From positions 124,001-188,000 of the forward strand of contig JABDMH010000073.1 in the NCBI GenBank assembly GCA_013001595.1: DNA of 64,000 nucleotides, written 5' to 3'. This stretch comes from Saprospiraceae bacterium (lineage in GTDB: Bacteria > Bacteroidota > Bacteroidia > Chitinophagales > Saprospiraceae). Below the pieces are notes generated by a model that worked only from the letters and a program-made list of their open reading frames with translations, did not search any database and had not been told where the DNA came from. A program made the position numbers and the translations under genes. The first letter of the stretch is position 1; every line of letters begins with the position of its first letter. Below are positions 44,836 to 54,623 of the stretch, in pieces.

Positions 44836-47010
44836 TTATAAGAATGGAGCAATAACCAAAGCAACCACCGACATCAATTTTAGCAATATGTTGAGGGAGG
44901 GTCCCGAAGTATCTTTGAATGGATCACCAACAGTATCCCCTACCACAGTTGCTTTGTGGGCATCTGATCCCTTGTAGAACATCTCGCCATTGATTTCAAC
45001 GCCCTCTTCAAACATCTTTTTGGCATTATCCCATGCACCGCCTGCATTAGATTGAAAAATGGCCATTAGTACACCACACACAGTCACACCTGCCAATAGT
45101 CCACCCAGCATCTCTGACCCTCCAGCAAATCCCACCAGTACGGGCGTAGTTACTGCAATAAGTCCGGGCAATACCATCTCACGAATTGAAGCTTTGGTAG
45201 AAATCTCTACGCACTTGTCATATTGCGCTTTACCATCAGCAGCATCAAAAGTATCTTGATCAGCTTTGCTCCAATCGGCATACTCAGTACCATCATTTTT
45301 GCGCATCACAGATAAAGCCGCAGTTAATTCAGGAATAGATTTGAACTGTCTGCGTACTTCCTGAATCATATCCATCGCTGCCCTACCCACTGCCTTCATA
45401 GACAGAGCTGAAAAAGCAAATGGCAACATACCACCCAACAAGAGACCTGCCATCACTGTGGGGTTTGCAATATTAATCGAGTCAATACCTGCTGTGGCCA
45501 TAAAGGCTGCAAAAAGTGCCAAGGCAGTCAAGGCTGCTGAGCCAATTGCAAAACCCTTACCAATGGCAGCGGTAGTGTTGCCCACAGCATCCAGTTTATC
45601 GGTGCGTTGACGAACTTCCTTCGGAAGATCAGCCATTTCAGCAATACCTCCCGCATTGTCTGATATGGGCCCATATGCATCAACTGCAAGTTGAATGCCA
45701 GTGTTGGACAGCATGCCTACTGCCGCGATGGCAATGCCATAAAGACCTGCAAAATAATGGGCACCAATGATAGCGATCGATAATATGATGATCGGCACTG
45801 CTGTGGACATCATGCCCACAGACAAGCCAGCTATGATATTGGTTGCCGCACCTGTCACCGATTGCTCAACAATGGACCGCACTGGCTTCGTACCAGTACC
45901 TGTATAGAACTCTGTAATGATTCCAATACCAAGACCAGCTACCAGGCCAAAGATTACAGCCCAGAAGACACCTAGAGAGGTAAATTCTTTACCTGCAATG
46001 GTCCAAGTTCCGGGGAGAATCCAGGATACGATCAGGTAAGTTGCAATGAGCATTAATATGGCAGAAAGAAATTCTCCACGATTCAACGCTTTTTGAGGAT
46101 CACCACCCTCTTTGACCCGAACGAAAAAAGTCCCAATTATAGAAGTCAAGATGCCAACTCCCGCCAGTACCAGCGGTAGAATTACAGCATTCATTCCGCC
46201 AAAATTATTAGACTCTTCATATCCTACCATACCAATAAAAGTAGCCCCCAACACCATGGTTCCAATAATTGAACCCACGTATGACTCAAAGAGATCAGCA
46301 CCCATACCGGCAACATCTCCCACATTATCCCCCACATTATCTGCAATGGTAGCTGGATTAAGCGGATGATCTTCAGGAATACCTGCCTCAACCTTACCCA
46401 CGAGATCGGCACCCACATCCGCGGCCTTGGTATATATCCCACCACCTACCCTCGCAAAAAGGGCAATGGATGAGGCGCCAAACGAGAAACCAGTTAAAAT
46501 GGTGACTACTCTCGTGACGGCAGATTGAGATTCAACTCCAAACATATTACTGTATAGGAGGAAAAGTCCACCAAGTCCCAACACACCCAGACCTACCACA
46601 CCAAGCCCCATTACGGAACCTCCGGCAAAAGCCACACCCAGTGCCTCCCCAAGACTATTCCGGGCAGCATTTGTAGTACGAACATTGGCCTTGGTAGCTA
46701 CCTTCATGCCAATGAATCCCGCAAGTCCAGAGCAAATAGCGCCCAGCACAAAGGATAATGCAACCAATGGCGAAGATCCTTCGCTGGTGCCACTCCAAGC
46801 CATCAAGACCGCCACTACCAACACAAAAATTGCGAGCACCCGATATTCAGCACGTAAAAAAGCCATTGCTCCCTTGGTTATGTTCTCAGCAATGTTGGCC
46901 ATTTTCTCAGAGCCCACATCTTGACGGGATACCCAGGATGATTTCCAAAAAGTAAAGAGTAATGCGACAACTCCCAAAATAGGAATGACATAGGTAATCG
47001 ATTGGTCCAT
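44836..47010 (-). CDS. hppA: Membrane-bound K+-dependent ion-pumping pyrophosphatase
   Basis: A 724-residue polytopic inner-membrane protein with about 16 hydrophobic helices. It hydrolyses cytosolic pyrophosphate to pump H+ or Na+. The substrate-binding motif DX7KXE is at Asp198-Lys206-Glu208, followed by [21 protein letters not shown]. The sequence [10 protein letters not shown] at 477-486 has Ala where K+-independent enzymes have Lys, which marks it as K+-dependent. The pumped ion cannot be fixed by eye; K+-dependent Bacteroidota enzymes are often Na+ or Na+/H+ pumps. Confidence 0.95.
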   Translation of the reverse strand: MDQSITYVIPILGVVALLFTFWKSSWVSRQDVGSEKMANIAENITKGAMAFLRAEYRVLAIFVLVVAVLMAWSGTSEGSSPLVALSFVLGAICSGLAGFIGMKVATKANVRTTNAARNSLGEALGVAFAGGSVMGLGVVGLGVLGLGGLFLLYSNMFGVESQSAVTRVVTILTGFSFGASSIALFARVGGGIYTKAADVGADLVGKVEAGIPEDHPLNPATIADNVGDNVGDVAGMGADLFESYVGSIIGTMVLGATFIGMVGYEESNNFGGMNAVILPLVLAGVGILTSIIGTFFVRVKEGGDPQKALNRGEFLSAILMLIATYLIVSWILPGTWTIAGKEFTSLGVFWAVIFGLVAGLGIGIITEFYTGTGTKPVRSIVEQSVTGAATNIIAGLSVGMMSTAVPIIILSIAIIGAHYFAGLYGIAIAAVGMLSNTGIQLAVDAYGPISDNAGGIAEMADLPKEVRQRTDKLDAVGNTTAAIGKGFAIGSAALTALALFAAFMATAGIDSINIANPTVMAGLLLGGMLPFAFSALSMKAVGRAAMDMIQEVRRQFKSIPELTAALSVMRKNDGTEYADWSKADQDTFDAADGKAQYDKCVEISTKASIREMVLPGLIAVTTPVLVGFAGGSEMLGGLLAGVTVCGVLMAIFQSNAGGAWDNAKKMFEEGVEINGEMFYKGSDAHKATVVGDTVGDPFKDTSGPSLNILLKLMSVVALVIAPFL

Positions 47011-47080
47011 AGTTTCTAGATTGATTTTGTACTTGGATGAATCACTTGATCAAAACAATTTATTCACCCCAAATGGTGGG

Positions 47081-47088
47081 CAAAATTA
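47081..47088 (-). promoter_or_regulatory. Candidate -7 promoter element of hppA
   Basis: The minus strand reads TAATTTTG, an exact TAnnTTTG 70 bases before the hppA ATG, and TTG lies about 20 bases further upstream (CAA at 47109-47111 on the plus strand), a fitting -33 distance. This is the best-spaced Bacteroidota promoter I found in the window. Confidence 0.55.
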
Positions 47089-47203
47089 AGCTTATTTTAA
47101 GACCTGACCAACTTATCAGAGGTGGCATAATCCACTCCTAGAATCCGTCTCATCATTCAGAAAAATTTGCCTATACTTTGTGTAGAAGATTCCATTAGCA
47201 AAA

Positions 47204-47800
47204 CTATTTTTCTAGCCAGTTGACTTTATCTTGCCATGCCGACCTTTTTGCTTCCATGCGAGGCATTTTGTGATTGCCCAAGTAAAAAAAGCCCAGGCAC
47301 TTTTCAGCTTCGTGAAGGCCTAAAACTTCAGTCATAGCATCCTTAGAAGAGGGGGTGCTCCAGTATCCCCCAATGCCCAATCGGGTGGCTACCAACCACA
47401 TATTCTGCACTGCACATGCCACGGCAGCGACCTCCTCCCATTCAGGCACGGACTCGGCAGGATCACGAAACATACAAATGGCGATTACGGCGGAGGACTG
47501 AAGTGGTTTTTGCCTGGTCTTCAATAACTTCTTTTCTGAGATGCTTTCCTCATCCGTGTTCTCCAGGTAGTATTGTGCCATGGATTCAGATAACCTATGC
47601 AATGCTTTACCTTGTAGCACCTTGAATCGCCAAGGTTGGGTAAGACGATGAGTTGGTGCGTAATTAGCACTGGCCAGCATTAGCTCAATGTCATTCCGCC
47701 TTACGGGAACTTCCGTAAATGATTGAGGAAAAATAGAACGACGGTTCCTGATGGTTTCCAATAAACTGTGCAGATCTTGATCATCGTTGCTCGTATTCAT
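47204..47800 (-). CDS. Nitroreductase-family FMN oxidoreductase
   Basis: A 198-residue flavoprotein of the nitroreductase family. The FMN-binding opening IRNRRSIFPQSFTE with the RxRRS motif, the ANYAPTHRLTQPWRFKVL segment and the C-terminal GLGIGGYWSTPSS-type block (here ATRLGIGGYWSTPSSKD) are characteristic. Substrates range from quinones to nitroaromatics and cannot be predicted. It is divergent from the DtxR-type regulator, with about 50 bp between the starts, but shows no metal-homeostasis motifs. Confidence 0.92.
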   Translation of the reverse strand: MNTSNDDQDLHSLLETIRNRRSIFPQSFTEVPVRRNDIELMLASANYAPTHRLTQPWRFKVLQGKALHRLSESMAQYYLENTDEESISEKKLLKTRQKPLQSSAVIAICMFRDPAESVPEWEEVAAVACAVQNMWLVATRLGIGGYWSTPSSKDAMTEVLGLHEAEKCLGFFYLGNHKMPRMEAKRSAWQDKVNWLEK

Positions 47801-47874
47801 TCTTTACAATTTGTTTAAATAATTTATTAGGCTCGTCTAACTTTTGTACCTTAATGTGGTATAATCGTCGCTTT

Positions 47875-48531
47875 ATGACCCCTGCGGAAGAAAACTACCT
47901 TGCAGCCATATTCAAAATATCGCAGCACCACGGCACACCTGTTGGTACGACTACGCTTTCCGAACAACTTGGAACCACACCAGCCTCGGTTAGTGATATG
48001 CTCAAGAAGCTTTCGGACAAATCTTTGATCCACTACGAGAAGTATTATGGTGCAAGATTGACCGATTCTGGGAACACTGCAGCGACCAAGCTAGTGCGTA
48101 AACATAGATTATGGGAAACTTTTTTAGTGAAAAAATTAAATTTTTCTTGGGCTGAAGTGCACGAAATAGCTGACCAATTGGAACACATCAAGTCAGACCT
48201 ACTGGTGGAGCGTCTAGATACCTACCTTGACTTTCCTCGATTTGATCCACATGGAGATCCCATTCCCGATGCAGCTGGTAAATTTACCCTGAGAAAGCAA
48301 GAAAGACTTAGAGACTTGAACATTGGGGAAGGTGGAGTCGTTGTCGGTGTGCAAGATCATGGTGAAGACTTTCTAACACGACTGGACCGTGTAAGCATCC
48401 AAATGGGAACAATCATCCATGTCCTTGATCAATATGCGTACGATAAGTCGGTAAAAGTCTCCACCAATGATTCAGCGTACGCCACATTGTCTGATGAAAT
48501 CACAAGAAAAATCTATGTCCGCAAAATCTAG
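47875..48531 (+). CDS. Metal-dependent transcriptional regulator, DtxR/MntR family
   Basis: A 218-residue iron/manganese-responsive repressor. I use the ATG at 47875 because MTPAEENYLAAIFKI is the usual N-terminus; an ATG at 47854 adds seven residues. The winged helix (about 1-65, TTLSEQLGTTPASVSDMLKKL) is followed by the dimerisation/metal domain with HRLWETFLVKKLNFSWAEVHEIADQLEHI, which holds His and Glu ligands, and an FeoA/SH3-like C-terminal domain. It leads an operon with the binding protein gene overlapping its end by 17 bp, so it probably represses the operon when metal is plentiful. Confidence 0.93.
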   Translation: MTPAEENYLAAIFKISQHHGTPVGTTTLSEQLGTTPASVSDMLKKLSDKSLIHYEKYYGARLTDSGNTAATKLVRKHRLWETFLVKKLNFSWAEVHEIADQLEHIKSDLLVERLDTYLDFPRFDPHGDPIPDAAGKFTLRKQERLRDLNIGEGGVVVGVQDHGEDFLTRLDRVSIQMGTIIHVLDQYAYDKSVKVSTNDSAYATLSDEITRKIYVRKI

Positions 48532-49534
48532 CTTCACCATAACCATCTTAATTTTTATCTCCACCTCAATGTGCGGAACTAATTCGTTCACCACTGCAAG
48601 TAAACCAAAGGTAGTAGCAACTGCATCCATGATTGCAGATATGATCAAAAACATAGCTGGAGATCATGTCGAAATTAAGACCATCGTCCCCATTGGTGGT
48701 GATCCACACATCTACGAAGCTACGCCAAGAGATGCACAGATGGTCGCTGATGCGGATCTGATTTTTCGCAATGGATTGACGTTTGAAGGATGGTTGAATG
48801 AATTGATTGCAAATGCTGGATCTAAGGCAGATGTAATCACAGTGACTGACGGCCTCGCTCCCATTTCGAGTCTGATCTACCAAAATGCCACCGATCCGCA
48901 CGCCTGGATGGATGCACGAAACGGGCTACAATACATTGAAAACATAAAAAACACCCTGGTAGCTTTCGACAGCAGTAACCGGGCATCCTACGAGACGAAC
49001 TATATACACTATCGCAGCAAATTATTGGAAGCTGATGGATATATCGAAGAAAGAATCAGCACAATCCCCGAAAATAAGCGGATCCTGATCACCTCTCATG
49101 ACGCCTTCCAGTACTTCGGAAGAAGATACGGGCTAAGGCTTGAATCCATACTCGGCACATCCACTGATGCCGACATTCAGACCTCTGACATCGTTAGGAT
49201 TAATAGGGTGATACGTGAAAGCCAGGTCCCTGCCCTATTCGTTGAGAGCACCATTAATCCAAAAGTGTTGGAACAGTTGGCACGGGATAATGATGTGGTG
49301 ATTGGTGGTAAGTTGTATGCCGATAGCATTGGGGATGAAGATAGTCCTGCTCCCAGTTATATCGAGATGCTTACACACAATACGGATGTCATAGTTGCGG
49401 GCCTAATGCGTGATTCAAGTATCCAAAACGACCTCACAGAAGGGACATCCGGAAATAAAACTTTGATTTATGTTAGCTTGACAGGTGTCTTGTTCCTCCT
49501 TTTCGGCATATTGATTTATAAATTCAATCGATGA
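48515..49534 (+). CDS. Metal ABC transporter substrate-binding protein with a C-terminal membrane anchor
   Basis: A 339-residue ZnuA/MntC/TroA-type cluster A-I protein. I use the ATG at 48515, which precedes a hydrophobic leader (TITILIFISTSMCGT) and overlaps the regulator by 17 bp. Metal ligands are His in GGDPHIYEATP, His in DPHAWMD and Glu in FVESTINPK; the last ligand is probably Asp in KLYADS. The cysteine in the leader is not in a good lipobox. Instead the C-terminus has a transmembrane helix (LIYVSLTGVLFLLFGILIY) followed by KFNR, which I do not recall from typical members. It precedes the ATPase gene with an ATGA overlap. Confidence 0.9.
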   Translation: MSAKSSFTITILIFISTSMCGTNSFTTASKPKVVATASMIADMIKNIAGDHVEIKTIVPIGGDPHIYEATPRDAQMVADADLIFRNGLTFEGWLNELIANAGSKADVITVTDGLAPISSLIYQNATDPHAWMDARNGLQYIENIKNTLVAFDSSNRASYETNYIHYRSKLLEADGYIEERISTIPENKRILITSHDAFQYFGRRYGLRLESILGTSTDADIQTSDIVRINRVIRESQVPALFVESTINPKVLEQLARDNDVVIGGKLYADSIGDEDSPAPSYIEMLTHNTDVIVAGLMRDSSIQNDLTEGTSGNKTLIYVSLTGVLFLLFGILIYKFNR

Positions 49535-50277
49535 AAAATATAGCCATTTCCATCAAGGATCTCTCTGTATCCTACGAACGAAAGCGGGTACTGACCAATA
49601 TTTTTTTGAATGTACAGAGTGGTCACATTCATGGCATAATCGGGCCGAATGGTGCTGGTAAATCTACCCTTTTCAAAGCGATTCTTGGACTCATAGACAT
49701 CAATACGGGACTCATCCTTGTCAATGGGAAGCCCATCGAGGAAATGCGAAAACAGGTCGTATATGTTCCTCAAAAAGATGAGGTAGACTGGCAATTTCCA
49801 GCCACAGTCCAAGATATTGTCTTGCAAGGCCGATATCCACATAAAAAGATCTATCAGCGTTTATCGAAATACGACTATGATGTCGCAGATGAAGCCATGT
49901 CGGATTTGGGAATTGGTCATTTAAAAGAAAGGCAAATTGGCGCATTATCAGGTGGGCAACAACAAAGAGTATTTCTTGCTAGGGCTCTTTGTCAGCAGGC
50001 AGAAATATTCCTTCTGGACGAACCCCTGGTGGGTGTTGATGCCACGACCGAAGAAAAGATCATCCAGATCTTGCAGGATTTGGCCAACGACGGAAAAACA
50101 CTAATGGTCATTCATCACGATCTTTCGACCGTCGAAGCATACTTTGATCATGTGATCATGTTAAATCAGCGGCTTATTGCACACGGCCAGACCAATCTTA
50201 CCTTCACTAGAGCCAATATCGAGCATACGTACAAGGCCCAACTTCCGATACTGCACAAGACCGGTCTAATGGAGTAA
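49531..50277 (+). CDS. Metal ABC transporter ATP-binding protein
   Basis: A 248-residue cytoplasmic ATPase of the Mn/Zn/Fe-chelate class. Walker A GPNGAGKST, Q-loop YVPQKDEVDWQFPATV, signature LSGGQQQR, Walker B FLLDEPLVGVD and switch His in VIHHDLS are all intact. The start overlaps the binding-protein stop (ATGA). No permease gene follows; the next gene, on the opposite strand, encodes an outer-membrane protein and overlaps this 3' end by 12 bp. A permease encoded elsewhere must be assumed for transport. Confidence 0.95.
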   Translation: MKNIAISIKDLSVSYERKRVLTNIFLNVQSGHIHGIIGPNGAGKSTLFKAILGLIDINTGLILVNGKPIEEMRKQVVYVPQKDEVDWQFPATVQDIVLQGRYPHKKIYQRLSKYDYDVADEAMSDLGIGHLKERQIGALSGGQQQRVFLARALCQQAEIFLLDEPLVGVDATTEEKIIQILQDLANDGKTLMVIHHDLSTVEAYFDHVIMLNQRLIAHGQTNLTFTRANIEHTYKAQLPILHKTGLME

Positions 50278-51594
50278 TGAAGTGCCTATAAAGTGGACAT
50301 TAATTCCAGCACGTACTCCAAAGCGCTGCGACACCACCGGGTTAATGCCTTGCAATAGGTTATCCAGGGCAAGAAATCCAATCAATTTCGGCAACACCAA
50401 GGCACCCTGTAAGCCTAGATTAATAGATCCATACTTATGACCAGCAATCATGCCGAGATGTAACCTCTTGGCTACATGTACCGTGGCTGTAAGACCAATG
50501 GCGAAAGGATCAACGTAACGGCTATTGTATTGGATCTGCATCGCCAGGCTCAATGTTGAAGAGGGTTGGTAATTGAAGAAGAAGAAATATCTCGGTACCA
50601 AACTAAATCTAGACGGGCCGTCAACCAGCTCAAAATCAAGCAATGACCGAAGGGTGTCAACGGCACCGACAAAATCAACCTCTTGGGCTGTCACCAGATT
50701 AGTGATCTCAATACCATCATAAGGATGATCACCTAGGCTTTGGTAAGTCTGCAGATCTTCATTCCACAAGATCGACCCTAAGTCTGTAAACGATGCACCA
50801 AGATTGACCCGGTCATTAACTTGCCACTCTAACCCTCCATCTACCGCCGAGCCAATATGTCCATCGCCCAGTCTCCATCGGTCCAAACGGCCGATCTGAA
50901 AATCTAATGGATTACCTCCAGCCAAATCTACCACTCCCACATCATGATACAGGAAGTCTGAGTTGAAATTAAGTTGGTAATAGGAATCGTCTGTATGTAA
51001 ATGTGCTTTGGATCGTTCTGAATATCCGAAGTACTGGCCAATCAGGAGTCGAGGACGAAGCGCCAAGTTGAGCCTACCCAAACGGCGACCAACTAACAAT
51101 CCAAGGGAGTGATAACTCTCAATGCGCAAATCGGGACCAATGGCTACGGTTTCCCCGATCCAAGGTTGATTACCATCAATATATAATTGGACTAAGGCAT
51201 CTGGATATTGAAGACTATTTTCGGATATAAGCTCATGCTCAACGCCAAAGGTCCAATCTCCCTTCCCGTATTTGATCTTAAATGTTTGTAAGCGAAAATT
51301 TGCCACCAATTCATTCACCCCTTTTAAGTCATCATACACGTTTCGAATCTTCAGCAATAGGGTTGCTTCTGTTGACTCTACCAGATCGCGGTATCCTGGA
51401 CCTGTATGATGCAGATTATACATCGCACTTGGAAGGCCAATATGTAGACCTTCCACATGAAAAGATGCCGGGTTGTATAAGTCACTTTGCAAAAGGTGTC
51501 TGTTGCCTAGCAAGCCAAACTCAGCCTGGGCGTAAATTTGTTGTGCGAAGACCAGACAGCTCCACAAAAGCTTAACTCGATTCCATCTCATCAT
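50266..51594 (-). CDS. Outer-membrane beta-barrel protein, probably DUF5723
   Basis: A 442-residue exported protein with signal peptide (WSCLVFAQQIYAQ). The sequence alternates aromatic and polar residues in strands throughout and ends in a hydrophobic strand (GINVHFIGTSLL), as in outer-membrane barrels. The opening GLLGNRHLLQSDLYNPASFHVEGLHIGLP is like DUF5723 proteins, which recall PorP/SprF-type barrels. The start overlaps the lipoprotein stop (ATGA), so both are translated from one message. The function is unknown; a pair with the lipoprotein is inferred. Confidence 0.78.
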   Translation of the reverse strand: MMRWNRVKLLWSCLVFAQQIYAQAEFGLLGNRHLLQSDLYNPASFHVEGLHIGLPSAMYNLHHTGPGYRDLVESTEATLLLKIRNVYDDLKGVNELVANFRLQTFKIKYGKGDWTFGVEHELISENSLQYPDALVQLYIDGNQPWIGETVAIGPDLRIESYHSLGLLVGRRLGRLNLALRPRLLIGQYFGYSERSKAHLHTDDSYYQLNFNSDFLYHDVGVVDLAGGNPLDFQIGRLDRWRLGDGHIGSAVDGGLEWQVNDRVNLGASFTDLGSILWNEDLQTYQSLGDHPYDGIEITNLVTAQEVDFVGAVDTLRSLLDFELVDGPSRFSLVPRYFFFFNYQPSSTLSLAMQIQYNSRYVDPFAIGLTATVHVAKRLHLGMIAGHKYGSINLGLQGALVLPKLIGFLALDNLLQGINPVVSQRFGVRAGINVHFIGTSLLH

Positions 51595-53117
51595 TTAAGT
51601 CGTGCTTCAGCTCCAATAAATACTTCCAGTACCTGATCGGGCTTGACGATCGCAGGCTTTTGTCCCGATTCTGGAGACTGCATGGTCAATGCCAGCACCA
51701 TCTCTGTTTGGTCACGGAGTCGCAGCAATAAATCTTCAGGTATGTTGTAATAGATCACTGATTCCTGCACATCTACCACATTTCCAGATTCATCGGTGCT
51801 GGCTGGCAATATGAGGCCAGCAGATTCAGCTGTCAGCACGATGGTATCTGCCTGCAGATCATTCAGTAGAAAAATTTCAGGATCAAACAGAAGTGGCATG
51901 CCATTACGTAATACAAATTTTAACCGCAATGAAGAGATGGAATCCAATTTCTCCAACATTACTTGAAGACCCTGCTTCAAACTAATTTCTTGTACAGTCG
52001 CTTCAAAACTCAAGTCCACTTTTGCATCCACACGCACTGCACTGCTATCTGTGACAAAGAAATCTCTGTCCGGTAGAGAGAAGGGATTTACGATGATGTC
52101 TATATCATAGTTTATCTCTGCAATATCATTTTGTGCAATATCTACGATATTTGAATTATCACGATCAAAAGTGATTCGATCAACCCGATTTCCCCCTACA
52201 TCATCTATACCGGGGTGCGAAATGATGGTTATATCTTCAAATAGCGTGCTGGTGATGTCATGAATCTCGCCAGATGATGTAACCAGTACAACTTCCTTGG
52301 CAGCTATACCGATGGGCATGCCAAAGCTATTGGAGATGTCAAAGTGAATGCGCGGATTGGTAAATTGATAGGTGCCATCTATCAATGTATCCTGAACATC
52401 AACCGGTATACTTTGGAGACCTGTATTGAAGACGGTGGTTCCTATTTGTCCCTGCAGATAGGAAAAATCAAAAGCATCGATTTGTGCGAATGAAAGTGGC
52501 AAAATAATCCTATTTCCGTCAGCATTGCGGGCATCATACCTTAAATTTAGAAATCCACTTGCTAGACTTAGTTCGTAACCACTCAAGGGTATCTTAGGTG
52601 TAATAAGGGTATTTGTGCCACCACCAGAAAAGGGAATAAGATATTGTAGTAACAAAGGCATACCACCACGTCCTATCTCTGGAATAACCAAGTCGACAGT
52701 CACATCCCCAGACTCAAAAGAGTTCAAGATGAAGTTTAGCGAATCTCCTTTAAACACCGCAGAATCAATGTCCGCTTCTGCTATGGATGGCACTGGTACT
52801 TGTACAACAGAATCTAGTATGGGCACGGGCAGTCCAAAAGCAGTTTTGGGGAAAACATCGGCCTTGCTTCGTATCACTGGATCCGCATCAAAAACGATGT
52901 GGAAGACGCCCTCTTCGTTAATAGAAATAGCAGTCTTACCCTCTACCTCGGCTACCAGATCATCGGTGGTCAGCTGTGCCTGCAATAGTGGGAAGGCAAG
53001 ATGCGGTGTAGAGGGCTCCAAGTCAAGGGATGGCAAATCATCAGGTTTGACACAACCAATTAGTGTGATCATCACTCCCACCAATAAGAGGTGGGTACGA
53101 AAATGAAGGCAAATCAT
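51591..53117 (-). CDS. Large predicted lipoprotein of unknown function
   Basis: A 508-residue protein with a lipobox (GVMITLIGC). The mature part is almost entirely beta-strand, acidic (many D-V-D and D-I-D patterns) and lacks known motifs; it looks like a chain of beta-sandwich domains. It is coupled at both ends: its start overlaps the stop of the beta-CASP nuclease gene (TAATG) and its stop overlaps the outer-membrane protein start (ATGA). The tight pair with a barrel protein suggests a complex at the outer membrane. Confidence 0.75.
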   Translation of the reverse strand: MICLHFRTHLLLVGVMITLIGCVKPDDLPSLDLEPSTPHLAFPLLQAQLTTDDLVAEVEGKTAISINEEGVFHIVFDADPVIRSKADVFPKTAFGLPVPILDSVVQVPVPSIAEADIDSAVFKGDSLNFILNSFESGDVTVDLVIPEIGRGGMPLLLQYLIPFSGGGTNTLITPKIPLSGYELSLASGFLNLRYDARNADGNRIILPLSFAQIDAFDFSYLQGQIGTTVFNTGLQSIPVDVQDTLIDGTYQFTNPRIHFDISNSFGMPIGIAAKEVVLVTSSGEIHDITSTLFEDITIISHPGIDDVGGNRVDRITFDRDNSNIVDIAQNDIAEINYDIDIIVNPFSLPDRDFFVTDSSAVRVDAKVDLSFEATVQEISLKQGLQVMLEKLDSISSLRLKFVLRNGMPLLFDPEIFLLNDLQADTIVLTAESAGLILPASTDESGNVVDVQESVIYYNIPEDLLLRLRDQTEMVLALTMQSPESGQKPAIVKPDQVLEVFIGAEARLK

Positions 53118-54529
53118 TATCTATCTAACGCAAATTCCTGACCTAAACGTGGAATTTCGACCTGATCATATCCATTTTCCAGGATTGCCCCTCTAAATGC
53201 TTTCTGCGTATCTAACTCACCATGTACTAAGAAAATGTTCTTGAGTCGCTTCTGATTTGAGATAAAATCAATCATTTCATTCCGGTCAGCATGCGCTGAA
53301 AAAGAAGTCATGCGCTCGATGTTGGCTTTCACCGGTCTTCGTACACCGTACAGTTTAATTTCTTCTATGCCATTAAGCAACATACCGCCTGGTGTGTCAG
53401 GAGCACAGTAACCTACGATAAGAAAAGTGTGCCTAGGGTCACTAATGTTGTTTGCCAGATGATGACGAACGCGACCGGCATTCATCATTCCTGACGAGCT
53501 AATGATGATGCATGGCTCTTCTGATGTATTGAGCTGCTTGGACAGCTCTACATTGCGGATGTACGTCAGGTTATTAAATCCAAAGGGATTGTCATCGATT
53601 AACAGATATTCATTGAGTTGGTTGTCATAGCATTCTGGATGTGCACCAAAAACTTGTGTGGCATTCACAGCAAGCGGACTATCTACATAGACGGGCAACT
53701 TTGGTAAAATTCCAGCCGATTCGAACTGATCAAGCATATAGACGATCTCCTGAGTTCTTCCCACACTAAATGCTGGAATAATCAATTTGCCTTTATTCTC
53801 TAGACAGGTGCGCATAATCACATCCAACATTTTATCTGATTCCTGCGGCTTGGATTCGTGGACCCTATCTCCATAGGTAGATTCGGTAATAAGATAATCA
53901 AGGGCAGGCATCTGCTGCGGATCCCGTAAGATGGGACGGTCAGGGCGACCGATGTCACCACTAAATCCAAGAAGGGTGTCCCTACCACCCTCAGAGACCT
54001 TCATTGTGACGTTCGCACTTCCCAAAATATGACCAGCATCTCGATATTGGACTTCGACTTCGCGGTTGATCCTAAACCAACGATCGTATGGCATGCCACA
54101 AAAAAGTTTCATTGTCTCAGCAACATCTGCGGTATCATATAAAGGCTTTCTTAGGGGCTTCCTCTTACTTTTCTTCTTTTTAAGCTGCTTCTTATTGTGA
54201 TATGCTGCATCCCGTTCTTGAATTCGCGCACTATCTAAGAGCATGATCGCACACAGACTTCTGGTAGCATGTGTAGCATATATGGTACCGCGAAACCCAT
54301 CCCGCACCAATTTAGGTAGCCTACCACAGTGATCAATATGGGCATGAGAAAGGACTACACAATTAATATGCTTAGGGTTAAAAAACCATTGATCATTGAA
54401 GTTTGCCATCTTCTTGTCTCCTCCCTGATAGAGTCCACAATCTAAAAGAATCGTAAATCCGCTATCTAAAGTGATCAGATGTGCACTTCCAGTGACAGCG
54501 CGTGCAGCACCGCAAAATTTGATCTTCAT
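53117..54529 (-). CDS. MBL-fold beta-CASP ribonuclease-like protein
   Basis: A 470-residue metallo-beta-lactamase-fold protein of the YSH1/CPSF-like (COG1236) group. The zinc motif His62-x-His64-x-Asp66-His67 in SHAHIDHCG, a later GHILGSAN His and SGDIG Asp, and the beta-CASP insert (IPAFSVGRTQEIVYML) are present, with the C-terminal FSAHADRNEMIDFI. The family cleaves RNA. Two envelope-protein genes follow in the same operon with one-base and four-base overlaps, an odd pairing that I can only report. Confidence 0.9.
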   Translation of the reverse strand: MKIKFCGAARAVTGSAHLITLDSGFTILLDCGLYQGGDKKMANFNDQWFFNPKHINCVVLSHAHIDHCGRLPKLVRDGFRGTIYATHATRSLCAIMLLDSARIQERDAAYHNKKQLKKKKSKRKPLRKPLYDTADVAETMKLFCGMPYDRWFRINREVEVQYRDAGHILGSANVTMKVSEGGRDTLLGFSGDIGRPDRPILRDPQQMPALDYLITESTYGDRVHESKPQESDKMLDVIMRTCLENKGKLIIPAFSVGRTQEIVYMLDQFESAGILPKLPVYVDSPLAVNATQVFGAHPECYDNQLNEYLLIDDNPFGFNNLTYIRNVELSKQLNTSEEPCIIISSSGMMNAGRVRHHLANNISDPRHTFLIVGYCAPDTPGGMLLNGIEEIKLYGVRRPVKANIERMTSFSAHADRNEMIDFISNQKRLKNIFLVHGELDTQKAFRGAILENGYDQVEIPRLGQEFALDR

Positions 54530-54623
54530 ATTGAATGTTAGGTTAGGGGCAGAAGATACGTAATACCATGCTAATTCAAATTCGCCGGCACCCGGTTAGC
54601 TTAGGAAGCCCCACCCCGCTAGT

